From: Sulfitobacter sp.
GTDB lineage: Bacteria > Pseudomonadota > Alphaproteobacteria > Rhodobacterales > Rhodobacteraceae
Reading direction: 5' to 3'
NCBI GenBank assembly: GCA_029252045.1
Contig: JAQXCD010000044.1
Location: 1-38,353, forward strand
Length of the DNA: 38,353 nt
Made by a program: the position numbers and the translations under genes. The notes under the pieces were generated by a model. That model searched no databases and was not told the origin of the DNA. It saw only the letters and a program-made list of their open reading frames with translations. Below are positions 7,186-15,498 of the stretch, piece after piece; position 1 is the first letter of the stretch; each line of letters starts with the position of its first letter.

Positions 7186-8943
7186 ATGAAATCTGCTACC
7201 CGCGGGCGCAGCCTGAGCATTTTGGTTTTTCTGGCTTGCGTCGCGGGTCTCAGCCTTGGGGTTTGGCGCTATGCCACGCATCAGGGGCTGGCACAGCTGT
7301 CCGCGCGCGGCACCGCTGATCTGGCGCTGGCCAGCGACCGTCTGGTGGGGCAGTTGCAACGCTACCGCGATCTGGCGGTTGTGATGGCGGATCATCCGCA
7401 GGTGGCGCGTGTGCTGACAGGTGCTGTGCAGCCCGACGATGCGGCGCTGTTGCGCAGCGTCGCCGACCGGGCCGCAGCGCTGGACGTGATGGTGATAGAC
7501 CGGGGCGGGCGGGTCCGGGTGGCAGCCGGTGATGGCAAGGGCAGCGCCAATGCGCAGGCCTTTGTGCGCCGCGCGCTGAACGGGGCGCTGGGGCGCGGAT
7601 ACGGCCCTGATACGGGCTCTGGACGCAGCTATTTCTACGCCGCACCCGTGTTTGGCGCACAGGGCCGTGTGCTGGGCGCACTGGTGGTGTCAACCGATCT
7701 GAGTTCTGTGGACTATGCGTGGCGCGGGGATACGCCGCCGGTGTTTTTCACAGATGCGCGCGGGCAGGTGCAGGTCTCCAACCGGTCCGAGCTGATCTTC
7801 TGGCGGCGGCCCGCAGGTGCGCCGGGGCTGATCCCGCCACAAGGTGAAGAGCCGACATTCGATATCTCATATACTGGCCCCCATGAAATCTGGCGTCTGG
7901 GCTGGGGGCCGTATCTGCCGCGTGAGGCGCTGCATCTGGTGCAAGACCTGCCTGTGATTGGCATGACGGGCGAAGTGCTGATGGATGTGTCGGTGGTGCG
8001 CAGACTGGCCACGGCGCAAGCGGCGGCCGTGGCGGCGTTGTTTCTGGCGTTTGGTGCGCTGCTGCTGTCAGCGACGGTCCGGCGGCGTACCCTGACCCGC
8101 GCCAATGCCCAGCTGGAGGCCCGCGTGCGTGCCCGCACACAGGCGTTGCACGACATCAACGACGAGCTGCGGCGTGAAGCGGCGGAACGGACCCAAGCAC
8201 AGCTGGCACTGGCCCGCGCACAGGATGATCTGGTGCAGGCCAGCAAGCTGAGCGCGCTGGGGCAGCTGAGTGCGGGCATCTCCCACGAGTTGAACCAGCC
8301 GCTGATGGCGGTGCAGTCCTTTGCCGAAAATGGCGTGCAGTTCATCACCCGTGGCCAGCCCGAGCGTGCAGCCGAGAACCTCACCCGCATCTCCGATATG
8401 GCCGACCGGATGGGGCGGATCATCAAGAACTTGCGCGCGTTTTCCAAGCAAGAGACGGTGCAGCAGGTGCGGGTTGATCTGGGCACTGTGATTGCAGCCG
8501 CGTTGGAGTTGACGCAGGCGCGGCGCGCGGCGATGGACGCGGTGCTGGTCTATACGGCACCGCAGGCACCCGTCTGGGTGCGCGGCGGCGAAGTGCGGTT
8601 GGGGCAGGTGTTTATAAACCTCATTACCAATGCACTGGATGCGATGGAGGACGTTCAAAACCGTATTCTGCGCATCGAAATCACGCAGGCAGGGGCCGCA
8701 CAGACAGGACCCGTAACAGTGAAGATCAGCGATACGGGCCACGGCATCAAAGCACCCGATCAGGTTTTTGACCCGTTCTATTCCACCAAAGACGTCGGGG
8801 CGGCCAAAGGTGTGGGCCTTGGCCTGTCGATCAGCTATGCCATCGTGCAAAGCGTAGGCGGCGAGATCCGGGCCGAGAATGTGCCCGAGGGCGCGTGTTT
8901 CTCTGTCACTTTGCAGCCAATGACACAGGAGCCGATGGCATGA
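7186..8943 (+). CDS. dctB: C4-dicarboxylate sensor histidine kinase DctB
   Basis: A 585-residue membrane kinase. A first membrane helix (about residues 9-28) and a second (about 278-300) flank a periplasmic sensing domain of about 250 residues. A coiled-coil linker, a dimerisation domain with the H-box around SAGISHELNQPL (His near 366) and an HATPase domain follow; the N-box LITNALDAM and the glycine-rich boxes (DTGHGI, GLGLSI) are clear. By homology it senses succinate, malate or fumarate and phosphorylates DctD. The stop overlaps the dctD start (ATGA), so the pair is coupled. The ribosome site before the ATG is weak. The arrangement beside dctPQM matches the Rhodobacter dicarboxylate TRAP locus. 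Confidence 0.9.
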   Translation: MKSATRGRSLSILVFLACVAGLSLGVWRYATHQGLAQLSARGTADLALASDRLVGQLQRYRDLAVVMADHPQVARVLTGAVQPDDAALLRSVADRAAALDVMVIDRGGRVRVAAGDGKGSANAQAFVRRALNGALGRGYGPDTGSGRSYFYAAPVFGAQGRVLGALVVSTDLSSVDYAWRGDTPPVFFTDARGQVQVSNRSELIFWRRPAGAPGLIPPQGEEPTFDISYTGPHEIWRLGWGPYLPREALHLVQDLPVIGMTGEVLMDVSVVRRLATAQAAAVAALFLAFGALLLSATVRRRTLTRANAQLEARVRARTQALHDINDELRREAAERTQAQLALARAQDDLVQASKLSALGQLSAGISHELNQPLMAVQSFAENGVQFITRGQPERAAENLTRISDMADRMGRIIKNLRAFSKQETVQQVRVDLGTVIAAALELTQARRAAMDAVLVYTAPQAPVWVRGGEVRLGQVFINLITNALDAMEDVQNRILRIEITQAGAAQTGPVTVKISDTGHGIKAPDQVFDPFYSTKDVGAAKGVGLGLSISYAIVQSVGGEIRAENVPEGACFSVTLQPMTQEPMA

Positions 8944-10184
8944 GCAAAACAATTCTGCTGGTAGATGATGATGCTGCGGTGCGCGAGGCGCTTGCGCAAA
9001 CGCTGGAACTGGCAGAGCTGAGCTGCATCGCGGCGGGGTCTTTTGTGGTAGCGGCTGATCACATTTCGGCTGCCTTTGACGGGGTGATTGTGTCGGACAT
9101 CCGCATGCCGGGGCGCGACGGGTTCCACCTGTTGGCCCATGTGCGCGGCATTGACCCTGATTTGCCGGTGATCTTGCTGACAGGGGAAGGTGACATCCCC
9201 ATGGCGGTCAAGGCGATGGGCGAGGGGGCGTTTGATTTTCTGGAAAAACCCTGTGCCGCCAAAGACCTGCTGGCCGTGCTGGAGCGGGCACTGAAAACGC
9301 GGCGGCTGGTGCTTGAAAACCGCCAGCTGCGGCAATTGGTCGAAAGCGGCGATCCCGCGGCGCGGATGCTCTTTGGCAACTCCGATCTGGCGCAGGGCTT
9401 GCGCGCGCAAGTACGCCGTGTGGCGCAGGCACAGGGCGATGTTCTGGTGACGGGGGCGCAGGGCACGGGCATCTCCAAGGTGGCCGAAGTGATCCACCTC
9501 AGCTCGCTCCGCTCCAAACGGCCGTTTGTGAAACGCGCAGGCCACGATCTGGATGTGGTTGCCCTGACGGCGGCCTTTGCAGAAGGTGACGGCGGTAGCC
9601 TGTTTATAGACGAGATTACAATGCTGCCCGCCCAGAGCCAGCTGGCACTGGCCGAGGCGCTGGACGGGGCACCGGCGACACGTCTCATCGCGGGCTCGAC
9701 CCGTGATCTGGCCGCCGAGCTGGAGGCGGGGCGACTGAACGGGGACCTCTATTACCGGCTGGCCGTGATGCCCGTGCGCATCCCGTCACTGGCGGAACGG
9801 CCCGAGGATATTCCGGTGCTGTTCCGCCGCTATGTGGCGCAAGCAGCCGAGCAAAGCGGGCAGGCCGCCCCCCCCGTCACGGCACGGATCGACGCCGCCT
9901 TGATGGCGCGGGACTGGCCCGGCAACGCGCGCGCCCTGATGACCGAGGCGATGCGGTTTGTAATGGGGGTCAGCGATGCAGGTCAGTCGCCGGACGGGCC
10001 CATGGACGTGGATCTGGGGCTGGTCGCCCATCTGGCACAGGTCGAGCAATCCTTGATCCAGAGCGCGCTGCGCCGTGCAGGCGGGCAAGCCACCGAAGCG
10101 GCCCAAGCGCTAAAGCTGCCGCGCAAGACATTTTATGACAAATGCGCCCGCTATGCGATCAAGCCCGAGGATTTCCGGCCCTGA
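8940..10184 (+). CDS. dctD: DctD-type response regulator with degenerate AAA+ domain
   Basis: A 414-residue regulator. The receiver domain is normal: acidic residues at 9-11, phospho-acceptor Asp53 in SDIRMPG, Lys103 in EKP. The central domain is clearly NtrC-like, with Walker B GGSLFIDE near 218-225 and the sequence LYYRLAVMPVRIPSLAERPEDIP, and the C-terminus has a Fis-type HTH. But the Walker A loop reads GAQGTGIS (172-179), with Ile where the family has the catalytic Lys. About 20 residues that would hold the sigma54-contacting GAFTGA loop are missing. It should therefore not drive sigma54 RNA polymerase and may act as a sigma70-type activator or repressor. Likely targets are the palindromes upstream of dctP. 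Confidence 0.88.
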   Translation: MSKTILLVDDDAAVREALAQTLELAELSCIAAGSFVVAADHISAAFDGVIVSDIRMPGRDGFHLLAHVRGIDPDLPVILLTGEGDIPMAVKAMGEGAFDFLEKPCAAKDLLAVLERALKTRRLVLENRQLRQLVESGDPAARMLFGNSDLAQGLRAQVRRVAQAQGDVLVTGAQGTGISKVAEVIHLSSLRSKRPFVKRAGHDLDVVALTAAFAEGDGGSLFIDEITMLPAQSQLALAEALDGAPATRLIAGSTRDLAAELEAGRLNGDLYYRLAVMPVRIPSLAERPEDIPVLFRRYVAQAAEQSGQAAPPVTARIDAALMARDWPGNARALMTEAMRFVMGVSDAGQSPDGPMDVDLGLVAHLAQVEQSLIQSALRRAGGQATEAAQALKLPRKTFYDKCARYAIKPEDFRP

Positions 10185-10211
10185 GCAGGGGGCTGAGTCG
10201 CATGGCTGGCT

Positions 10212-10229
10212 TGTGCGGATTTCCGCACA
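10212..10229. promoter_or_regulatory. Operator candidate 1 upstream of dctP
   Basis: TGTGCGGATTTCCGCACA is a perfect 18-bp palindrome in the dctD-dctP gap, about 215 bp before the dctP start. A 15/18 copy lies 32 bp downstream. It is the probable binding site of the DctD dimer. Confidence 0.7.
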
Positions 10230-10243
10230 GGTGCATCGGGCTG

Positions 10244-10261
10244 GGTGCGGAATTTCGCACA
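10244..10261. promoter_or_regulatory. Operator candidate 2 upstream of dctP
   Basis: GGTGCGGAATTTCGCACA matches the first palindrome at 15 of 18 positions. The centres are 32 bp apart, three helical turns, so both sites face the same side of the DNA, as expected for cooperative binding. Confidence 0.65.
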
Positions 10262-10313
10262 GCGCCCTTGGAGTGCTTGCGCTAACGGTATTTGAGCCAT
10301 TCTACATGTGTTT

Positions 10314-10356
10314 GATTTATAGGCGAAATGCCAATTTTTCGGGCTGGATTTATAGG
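10314..10356 (+). repeat. Paired direct repeat upstream of dctP
   Basis: GATTTATAGG occurs at 10314-10323 and again at 10347-10356, offset by 33 bp, again three helical turns. It may mark promoter elements or a second regulator's sites. No convincing sigma54 -24/-12 pair (GG-N10-GC with the usual context) was found between the palindromes and dctP. Confidence 0.4.
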
Positions 10357-10441
10357 ACGCTTGCGATAGGCGGATCGTTCCCTAATAGTAAATCCAGCGC
10401 GGCGAAAGCTGCCTATCCACAATTCTCTGGGAGGAGACATC

Positions 10442-11437
10442 ATGAAATTTGTAACCGCAGCCGTACTGGCAATCTCGTTGTCCGCAGGCATGGCATCCGC
10501 CGCTTGCGACGATGGCGAAATCGTAATCAAGCTGAGCCACGTCACCAACTCTGACAAGCACCCCAAAGGCATCGCAGCAACGCTGCTTGAAAGCCGTGTG
10601 AACGAAGAGATGAACGGCAAAGCCTGCATGGAAGTTTTCCCGAACTCCACGCTCTATAACGATGATCAGGTTCTTGAAGCACTGCTGCAAGGCGATGTGC
10701 AGATGGCCGCACCGTCGCTGTCCAAGTTCGAGCAGTTTACAAAAGTATTCAGCATCTTCGATCTGCCCTTCATGTTTAAAAACATCGCAGCGGTAGACGA
10801 GTTCCAGAACTCCGAAGCCGGTCAGGCGATGAAAACCTCCATGACACGCCGCGGCCTGCTGGGCCTCGCGTTCTGGCACAATGGCATGAAGCAGATGTCG
10901 GCAAACAAGCCGCTGGTACTGCCAACAGATGCAGCGGGCCTGAAGTTCCGCGTTCAGCCATCCGACGTGATCAAGGCGCAGATGGAAGCCATCGGCGTCA
11001 GCCCGCAGCCAATGGCCTTCTCCGAAGTCTACGGTGCGCTCCAGACCAAAGTTGTCGACGGTCAGGAAAACACATGGTCCAACATTTATGGCCAGAAGTT
11101 CTTTGAAGTTCAGGACGGTACAACCGAAACCAACCACGGCATCATCGACTACATGCTGGTGACAAACACCGACTGGTGGGATGGTCTGCCAGACGACGTG
11201 CGCACGCAGCTGGCGACAATCGTCGAGGAAGTGACCACTTCGCGTAACGCTGAATCCACCACGGTTGACCTTGAGGCGCGCGCCGCCATCATAGCAACAG
11301 GTGCAGTTGTGCGTGAGTTGACACCAGAGCAGCGCGAAGCATGGATCACAGCGATGAAACCGGTTTGGGAGCAGTTCACAGCTGACGTAGGCCAGGAAAA
11401 CATCGACGCGGCCCAAGCGATCAACGCCAAGCACTAA
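10442..11437 (+). CDS. dctP: TRAP transporter C4-dicarboxylate-binding protein
   Basis: A 331-residue periplasmic solute receptor. It begins with a Sec signal peptide (positive start, hydrophobic core, cleavage after ASA near residue 20). The DctP family pattern follows, including the segment LKFRVQPSDV whose Arg contacts the ligand carboxylate. A strong ribosome site (GGGAGGAG) lies a few bases before the ATG. It captures C4-dicarboxylates such as succinate, fumarate or malate and hands them to DctQM; the exact ligand is inferred from the adjacent dctBD. It is separated from dctQ by 100 bp holding a strong stem-loop, which probably gives more receptor than permease. Confidence 0.93.
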   Translation: MKFVTAAVLAISLSAGMASAACDDGEIVIKLSHVTNSDKHPKGIAATLLESRVNEEMNGKACMEVFPNSTLYNDDQVLEALLQGDVQMAAPSLSKFEQFTKVFSIFDLPFMFKNIAAVDEFQNSEAGQAMKTSMTRRGLLGLAFWHNGMKQMSANKPLVLPTDAAGLKFRVQPSDVIKAQMEAIGVSPQPMAFSEVYGALQTKVVDGQENTWSNIYGQKFFEVQDGTTETNHGIIDYMLVTNTDWWDGLPDDVRTQLATIVEEVTTSRNAESTTVDLEARAAIIATGAVVRELTPEQREAWITAMKPVWEQFTADVGQENIDAAQAINAKH

Positions 11438-11457
11438 GACCCTATCGGTCTGGTCTA

Positions 11458-11487
11458 CACCCCGCCCGCATCTGGTCGGGCGGGGTG
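11458..11487 (+). terminator. Intercistronic stem-loop, partial terminator or mRNA stabiliser
   Basis: CACCCCGCCCG (11458-11468) pairs perfectly with CGGGCGGGGTG (11477-11487) around an 8-nt loop, just after dctP. There is no T-run after it, so it more likely protects the dctP 3' end or attenuates read-through into dctQM. Confidence 0.65.
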
Positions 11488-11537
11488 ATTTAGCGCAGCG
11501 CTTTTGCGCGCGCATTCCCCTTTGCAGGAGTGTTCCC

Positions 11538-12218
11538 ATGGCACATGCCTATCAGGCAAAGACGGCCCTTGGCCGCATCGTCAATGAAATTGAAGAAACG
11601 GCCATCGCCCTGCTGTTGGGGCTGATGACCTTTCTGACCTTCGTCAACGTTGTTCTGCGTTACGGCTTTAACACCGGCCTGATCTGGGGTCTGGAGGCGG
11701 TGACGTACCTGTTTGCCTGGCTGGTGCTATTCGGCGTCAGCTATACGGTCAAAGTGACTGCCCAGTTGGGGGTGGACGCTGTGATCAACCTGTTTTCCCC
11801 ACCCGTGCGGCGCATTCTGGCGCTGGTGGCTGGTGCCGTTTGCATCCTCTATGCGACCTTTGTGATGAAGGGCGCGTGGGACTATTGGGCGCCGTTTGCA
11901 GGGTTGGACGCCACATCGGGCCGCTGGTTCCCCACAGGCTTTGCCGAGACCCGTGATCAGGCATGGTACGAAGTGGTAGACATGCCGTTCCCCGAATGGC
12001 TGCGCTGGATCGAGCCCATCATGAACGAGGGCGAGACCTACCGGAAGCTGCCCCGCTTCATACCCTATGCAATCCTGCCTTTCGGGATGGCCCTCCTGCT
12101 GTTCCGCTTTGTTCAGGCCTTTGTCCGTGTCTGGACAGGCGAAGCCACCAGCCTGATCGTAAGCCACGAAGCCGAAGATGACATCAAAGATGTCCAACAC
12201 CTGAACGCGGAGAAATAA
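11538..12218 (+). CDS. dctQ: TRAP transporter small permease subunit
   Basis: A 226-residue membrane protein with four membrane segments, the small (Q) subunit of a TRAP transporter. The first helix region contains the typical TFVNVVLRYGF pattern. It is longer than many DctQ proteins (about 160-180 residues) because of an insertion of some 50 residues between helices 3 and 4, rich in Trp and Pro. That agrees with the long DctQ of the Rhodobacter C4-dicarboxylate system. An AGGAG ribosome site precedes the ATG. The dctM gene starts four bases after its stop, so the two permease parts are co-translated. Confidence 0.9.
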   Translation: MAHAYQAKTALGRIVNEIEETAIALLLGLMTFLTFVNVVLRYGFNTGLIWGLEAVTYLFAWLVLFGVSYTVKVTAQLGVDAVINLFSPPVRRILALVAGAVCILYATFVMKGAWDYWAPFAGLDATSGRWFPTGFAETRDQAWYEVVDMPFPEWLRWIEPIMNEGETYRKLPRFIPYAILPFGMALLLFRFVQAFVRVWTGEATSLIVSHEAEDDIKDVQHLNAEK

Positions 12219-12222
12219 GCCG

Positions 12223-13599
12223 ATGGAAGTTCTTGTTCTATTTGTCATGGTGATTGGCCTGATGTTGATCGGGGTGCCGATTGCGGTCGCCTTGGGTACT
12301 TCGTCGATCCTGTTCTTGCTGGTGCTGGGCGATACGTCGCTCGCCTCCATTGCGCAGACATTGTTTCAGGCGATGGCGGGTCACTATACGCTGCTGGCGA
12401 TCCCGTTCTTTGTTCTGGCGTCCAGTTTCATGTCCACGGGCGGTGTGGCAAAACGGATCATCCGCTTTTCTATCGCCCTCGTCGGGCATTTGCCCGGCGG
12501 TCTGGCGATTGCGGGTGTGTTTGCCTGCATGATGTTTGCGGCACTCTCCGGCTCGTCTCCGGCGACAGTGGTAGCCATCGGCTCCATCGTGATCGTGGGG
12601 ATGCGTGAAGTGGGCTATACCAAAGACTTCGCAGCAGGCGTGATTGCCGTTGCGGGTACGCTCGGCATCCTGATCCCACCCAGCATCGTAATGGTGGTTT
12701 ATGCCTCGGCGACGGATGTATCGGTGGGGCGGATGTTCCTTGCGGGTGTTATTCCAGGCCTTCTTGCCGGTTTCATGCTGATGCTGACAATCTATGTAAT
12801 GGCACGGGTCAAGAACCTGCCAAAAGGCGACTGGAAAGGTTGGGGCGAAGTGCGCCGGTCGGGCATCGAGGCGGGCTGGGGTCTGTTCCTGATCGTGATC
12901 ATTCTGGGCGGCATCTATGGCGGTATCTTTACCCCCACAGAAGCGGCAGCGGTGGCAGCGGTCTATGCTTTCATCATCTCCACAATGGTCTACCGCGATA
13001 TGGGGCCGCTGCATGTGAAAGGCGAGGGCAACAATCTGGCCCTTTGGGAAAAGCCTGCGGCACTTCTGACGGTGTTCTTTCACCGTGACACCCGCAAGAC
13101 GCTGTTTGAGGCGGGCAAGCTGACCGTCACGTTGATGTTCATCATCGCCAATGCGCTGATCCTCAAGCATGTTCTGACCGACGAGCAAATCCCGCAGCAA
13201 ATCTCGGCCGCGATGCTGAACGCGGGCTTTGGTCCGGTGATATTCCTTGTGATTGTGAACGTGATCTTGCTGATCGGTGGGCAGTTTATGGAGCCGTCAG
13301 GCCTGTTGGTGATCGTGGCGCCGCTGGTGTTCCCCATCGCAATCGAGCTGGGCATTGATCCGATCCATCTGGGCATCATCATGGTGGTGAACATGGAAAT
13401 CGGGATGATCACGCCGCCTGTAGGTCTCAACCTGTTTGTGACATCAGGCGTGGCCAACATGCCGATGATGAACGTGGTACGCGCAGCATTGCCGTTCCTT
13501 GCGGTGTTGTTCGTCTTCCTGATCATGGTGACCTACATCCCGATCATCTCGACGTGGTTGCCGACGCTGATGATGGGACCGGAGATCATCGTAAAATAG
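12223..13599 (+). CDS. dctM: TRAP transporter large permease subunit
   Basis: A 458-residue polytopic membrane protein of the DctM/ion-transporter superfamily, about 12 membrane segments, which moves the substrate using a sodium or proton gradient. The signatures LSGSSPATVVAIGSI and LGILIPPSIVMVVYA, in the first half, and MITPPVGLNLFV near the end are clear. An extra hydrophilic loop of about 45 residues (around 255-300) lies between two helix groups. It is the last gene of the dctPQM unit and is followed directly by a terminator-like hairpin. The start, four bases after dctQ, uses a GGAG within the dctQ end as ribosome site. Confidence 0.93.
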   Translation: MEVLVLFVMVIGLMLIGVPIAVALGTSSILFLLVLGDTSLASIAQTLFQAMAGHYTLLAIPFFVLASSFMSTGGVAKRIIRFSIALVGHLPGGLAIAGVFACMMFAALSGSSPATVVAIGSIVIVGMREVGYTKDFAAGVIAVAGTLGILIPPSIVMVVYASATDVSVGRMFLAGVIPGLLAGFMLMLTIYVMARVKNLPKGDWKGWGEVRRSGIEAGWGLFLIVIILGGIYGGIFTPTEAAAVAAVYAFIISTMVYRDMGPLHVKGEGNNLALWEKPAALLTVFFHRDTRKTLFEAGKLTVTLMFIIANALILKHVLTDEQIPQQISAAMLNAGFGPVIFLVIVNVILLIGGQFMEPSGLLVIVAPLVFPIAIELGIDPIHLGIIMVVNMEIGMITPPVGLNLFVTSGVANMPMMNVVRAALPFLAVLFVFLIMVTYIPIISTWLPTLMMGPEIIVK

Positions 13600-13620
13600 C
13601 GGTTTAAGAGCCGCATGTGG

Positions 13621-13656
13621 AAAGGGCGCGGGACTTTTGACAGTCCTGCGCCCTTT
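13621..13656 (+). terminator. Hairpin terminator after dctM
   Basis: A 15-bp stem including one G-T pair (13621-13635 with 13642-13656) with a 6-nt loop lies 21 bp after the dctM stop. Only three T residues end the stem, so efficiency may be moderate. Confidence 0.65.
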
Positions 13657-13723
13657 GATATTTCGGGATTGAGTTTAAAGGCACAATAAAGAAGGCGGCC
13701 AAACTGGCAGGTCCCGCGCAGGC

Positions 13724-14473
13724 CTAGCTGTTGGCGAGTGCGGTGATGATGGGGGCAAAATCCGCCGCTTTGAGGGAGGCGCCACCGACCAGCGCACCGT
13801 CTACGTTTTCGGCTTTGAAGATGGTGGCTGCATTGTCGGGTTTGACCGAGCCGCCGTAGAGCAGCGGGATCATATTGGCTACATCTGCGCCATAGCGGGT
13901 GACCAGTTTGGCACGGATAAAGTCATGTACTTCGATGATCTGCGCCAGTGTGGGGATCTTTCCGGTGCCGATGGCCCAGATCGGCTCGTAGGCGACGACG
14001 GTGTTTTCTGCGTTTGCACCGTCGGGCAGGGAGCCTGCAAGCTGGCCTGCGATGATGTCGAGGGTGTTATCGGCCTCGTGGTCTTCCAGCGTCTCGCCGA
14101 TGCAGATGATGGCGGTGAGGCCGGATTCCCATGCCGATTGCGCCTTTTTGCGTACATCACGGTCACGCTCTTCATGGCCTTCGCGCCGCTCTGAGTGGCC
14201 GACGATGACGTAGGTGGCACCTGTGTCTGCGATCAGCTCGGAGGAGATATCGCCGGTGAAGGCACCGTTGTGTTGCATATGGCAATCCTGTGCGCCGATG
14301 AGGATGCCGGTGCCCCGCGCGGCCTCGGTTGCGCGAAAGAGCAAGGGTGCCGGGGGGCAAATCACAACCTGTGGCGGGTTTGCCGGCAACAGCTCTTTCA
14401 GTGTCGCCAACTCTGACAGACTGGCTGCGTTGCCGTTCATTTTCCAGTTTCCTGCTGCCAGTTTGCGTCGCAT
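13724..14473 (-). CDS. tpiA: Triose-phosphate isomerase
   Basis: A 249-residue TIM-barrel enzyme that interconverts dihydroxyacetone phosphate and glyceraldehyde 3-phosphate. The catalytic Lys in GNWKMNG, the His in GHSERR and the Glu in AYEPIWAIGTGK are all present, as is the C-terminal phosphate-binding YGGSVKP. Length is normal. The ATG at 14473 gives the standard N-terminus (MRRKLAAGNWK). The gene is divergent from the 2OG oxygenase gene with a 119-bp shared gap holding a possible tpiA promoter. Confidence 0.96.
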   Translation of the reverse strand: MRRKLAAGNWKMNGNAASLSELATLKELLPANPPQVVICPPAPLLFRATEAARGTGILIGAQDCHMQHNGAFTGDISSELIADTGATYVIVGHSERREGHEERDRDVRKKAQSAWESGLTAIICIGETLEDHEADNTLDIIAGQLAGSLPDGANAENTVVAYEPIWAIGTGKIPTLAQIIEVHDFIRAKLVTRYGADVANMIPLLYGGSVKPDNAATIFKAENVDGALVGGASLKAADFAPIITALANS

Positions 14474-14499
14474 GGTTTGCCCCTTTGTTTTGTTCACGG

Positions 14500-14528
14500 T
14501 GTTTAACATCCGCAATGCGGCAATTCAA
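14500..14528 (-). promoter_or_regulatory. Possible sigma70-type promoter of tpiA
   Basis: On the minus strand TTGAAT (14528-14523) and TAAACA (14505-14500) are 17 bp apart, about 27 bp before the tpiA start. The -35 is good, the -10 weak. Confidence 0.35.
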
Positions 14529-14592
14529 CGACGGGGTTGGCCTTGGGGGGGACAACAGGTTAGGAAAGCGGCAAACAGGCAAGGAGAAGGCC

Positions 14593-15498
14593 ATGATCCC
14601 CTCTATTGATCTTGAAGCGCTGAGTGCGGGCGCGCCGGAGGCGTTAGACGCCATGCGCGAGGCGGCAACGGGTTTAGGCTTTGCCACGGTGCATGATACG
14701 GCGCTGGCGCCGGCACGCGTGCATGAAGTGATTGAGACGTACCGCGCGTTTTTCAAGCTGCCTGAGGCGGAGAAGGAACCCTATAGTATGGCGGGTACCG
14801 GGGCGAACCGGGGCTGGGGCGCTGCGGGGAGCGAGCAGGTCGATCCGGATGCAAACCCCGATTACAAACAGTATTTCGATAGCGGTGTGCGCTTGCCGGC
14901 ACAGGACCCGCGCAGTGCCATGCCAGTCTATGCGCCCAACATCTGGCCTGCGCAGCCCGAAGGATTCGAGGCGGTGATCAGCGCCTATTACGATGATGCC
15001 CGTGTGGTGGCGATGGCAGTTTTGCGCGGTGTTGCGCAGTCTATCGGCGCGCCCCGTGATGCCTTTGATGCGGGGTTCGAGACGCCGATGGCGCTGTTGC
15101 GTGGCAATTACTATCCGTCGCGGCCCGATTGGGCAGGGGCCAAGGATTTCGGCATTGCCACCCATACGGACTATGGCTGCCTGACGCTGTTGGCCACTGA
15201 CGGTTCGCCGGGGTTGGAAGTGCGCAAGCGCGGTGGGGGCTGGATCGCGGTGAGTGCCGAGCCGGGAACATTTGTGATCAATTTTGGCGAGATGATGGAG
15301 GCCTGGACCGATGGTGTGGTGCGCGCCACGCCGCACCGTGTGGTGGGCGGGCTGGCCGAGCGGATCTCGGTGCCGCTGTTCTTCAACCCCTCGCACGACA
15401 CAAACGTCGCACCGCTGGGATCAGGGCGTGAGGTATTGGCGGGGGATCATCTGGCCGCGCGGTTCGGGGAGACCTATCTGCATCTGAAGAAGCCATGA
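14593..15498 (+). CDS. 2OG-Fe(II) oxygenase, isopenicillin N synthase-like
   Basis: A 301-residue non-heme iron oxygenase. The N-terminal DIOX_N region (about 1-115) is followed by the jelly-roll catalytic domain with the iron ligands H-x-D in ATHTDYG and a distal His in ATPHRV, and the 2-oxoglutarate-binding R-x-S in RISVPLFF. The family hydroxylates or desaturates small molecules; the substrate here cannot be told. I chose the ATG at 14593, which has an AAGGAGAAGG ribosome site; the longer frame upstream runs antisense through tpiA. Its stop overlaps the HD-domain gene start (ATGA), so the two form an operon. Confidence 0.88.
   Translation: MIPSIDLEALSAGAPEALDAMREAATGLGFATVHDTALAPARVHEVIETYRAFFKLPEAEKEPYSMAGTGANRGWGAAGSEQVDPDANPDYKQYFDSGVRLPAQDPRSAMPVYAPNIWPAQPEGFEAVISAYYDDARVVAMAVLRGVAQSIGAPRDAFDAGFETPMALLRGNYYPSRPDWAGAKDFGIATHTDYGCLTLLATDGSPGLEVRKRGGGWIAVSAEPGTFVINFGEMMEAWTDGVVRATPHRVVGGLAERISVPLFFNPSHDTNVAPLGSGREVLAGDHLAARFGETYLHLKKP

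Noticed and set aside
10262..10441. A sigma54 promoter before dctP
   Set aside because: No GG-N10-GC element with acceptable context was found, which agrees with the DctD lacking GAFTGA.
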